DNA from: Prevotella sp. UBA2756
GTDB taxonomy: Bacteria; Bacteroidota; Bacteroidia; Bacteroidales; Bacteroidaceae
Direction: 5' to 3'
Assembly: GCA_002353205.1 (NCBI GenBank)
Contig: DEJE01000002.1
Location: 1 to 24,575, forward strand
DNA length: 24,575 nt
The notes beneath the pieces are model-generated. The model was given only the letters and a program-made list of their open reading frames with translations. It had not been told where the DNA came from and did not search any database. Shown in pieces: positions 24,151 through 24,575 of the stretch (positions within the stretch are counted from its first letter, which is position 1; every line of letters begins with the position of its first letter). The position numbers were made by a program, and so were the translations under genes.

Positions 24151-24558
24151 ATGAAGATATGTGTTTTTTGTTCTGCCAACAGCAACATCGACCGTGACTT
24201 CTTCACGATGACCAGGGAACTGGGGACGCGACTGGCACAGGAGGGTCACACCATCGTGTTCGGTGGGACCGACATGGGACTAATGGAGTGCATCGCCGAC
24301 GCCGCAAAGACGGCCGGCGGACAGGTGATCGGCGTCGTGCCGACGAAGGTGGAGGAGAACGGGCACACCAGCCAGCACATGGATGTGCACATCCCCTGCG
24401 ACAACCTGAACGACCGCAAGGCGCTGATGATGGCGCAGAGCGACCTGTTCATCGCCCTGCCCGGAGGCATCGGAACGCTCGACGAGGTGTTCTCAGTAGC
24501 GGCATCGGCCACCATCGGCTACCACCAGAAGCGTGTCGTGCTCTATAACATGACGTGA
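24151..24558 (+). CDS. LOG-family protein (TIGR00730), C-terminally short
   Basis: A 135-residue product beginning MKICVFCSANSNI, the usual first strand and loop of the family, with FGGTDMGLM (37-45) and the phosphoribosyl/nucleotide motif PGGIGTLDE (104-112). Full-length members are about 175-195 residues and release free base from nucleoside 5'-monophosphates. Here TGA at 24556-24558 follows VVLYNMT, where other members continue with a segment like xGFxxxL. A one-base shift would read EFDVSL right after that point, so a frameshift mutation or sequencing error is possible; the window ends 17 bp later. Whether the short product is functional is unknown. Confidence 0.75.
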   Translation: MKICVFCSANSNIDRDFFTMTRELGTRLAQEGHTIVFGGTDMGLMECIADAAKTAGGQVIGVVPTKVEENGHTSQHMDVHIPCDNLNDRKALMMAQSDLFIALPGGIGTLDEVFSVAASATIGYHQKRVVLYNMT

Positions 24559-24575
24559 GTTCGACGTAAGCCTTA

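Overview
The window looks like a chromosomal segment of a Bacteroidales bacterium, most likely a high-GC member of the Prevotella group. The reasons are Bacteroidota-type -7 promoter boxes (TAnnTTTG) upstream of several genes, AT-rich rather than Shine-Dalgarno-like leaders, lineage-restricted families (DUF4294, DUF6089, DUF6242, BtuG-like lipoprotein), and the local order DUF6242-DUF6089-uppS-bamA-ompH-ompH-ompH-murI. I saw no rRNA, tRNA, CRISPR array, transposase or phage gene. The gene content is mostly core envelope biology; the less ordinary material is in the intergenic repeats and in a few gene ends.

Region by region. (1) 81-3752, minus strand: a vitamin B12 uptake unit. A promoter and a cobalamin riboswitch precede a BtuB-type TonB-dependent receptor and a BtuG-like surface lipoprotein; the unit ends in an elaborate hairpin followed by a T-run. 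(2) 3897-4006: an array of five degenerate 22-bp AT-rich units. (3) 4028-9341, minus strand: a tightly packed operon of miaB, an MsbA-like ABC exporter, an LpxL-like acyltransferase and a GT4 glycosyltransferase, consistent with lipid A/LPS assembly. (4) 9456-13291, plus strand: an OPT-family peptide transporter, a DUF4294 protein and a lipoprotein papain-fold peptidase, probably one transcription unit for peptide use. (5) 13345-21738, minus strand: DUF6242 lipoprotein, DUF6089 barrel, uppS, bamA, three OmpH/Skp-like chaperones and murI, which links undecaprenyl-phosphate supply, outer-membrane protein assembly and peptidoglycan precursor synthesis. (6) 21821-24575: a repeat array, a DEAD-box RNA helicase that appears to start at TTG, and, divergently, a LOG-family gene that stops about 45 codons early just before the window edge.

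I did not find a clearly new multi-gene system. The best second-look items are the intergenic repeats found immediately 3' of minus-strand genes (four different sequence families), a 23-bp ghost copy of the end of an ompH gene carrying only synonymous changes, a strong 16-bp hairpin between ompH paralogues, a 10-bp repeat inside the helicase tail, and the likely near-leaderless, prematurely terminated LOG gene. All functional calls are from recognised motifs and context; no database search was run.
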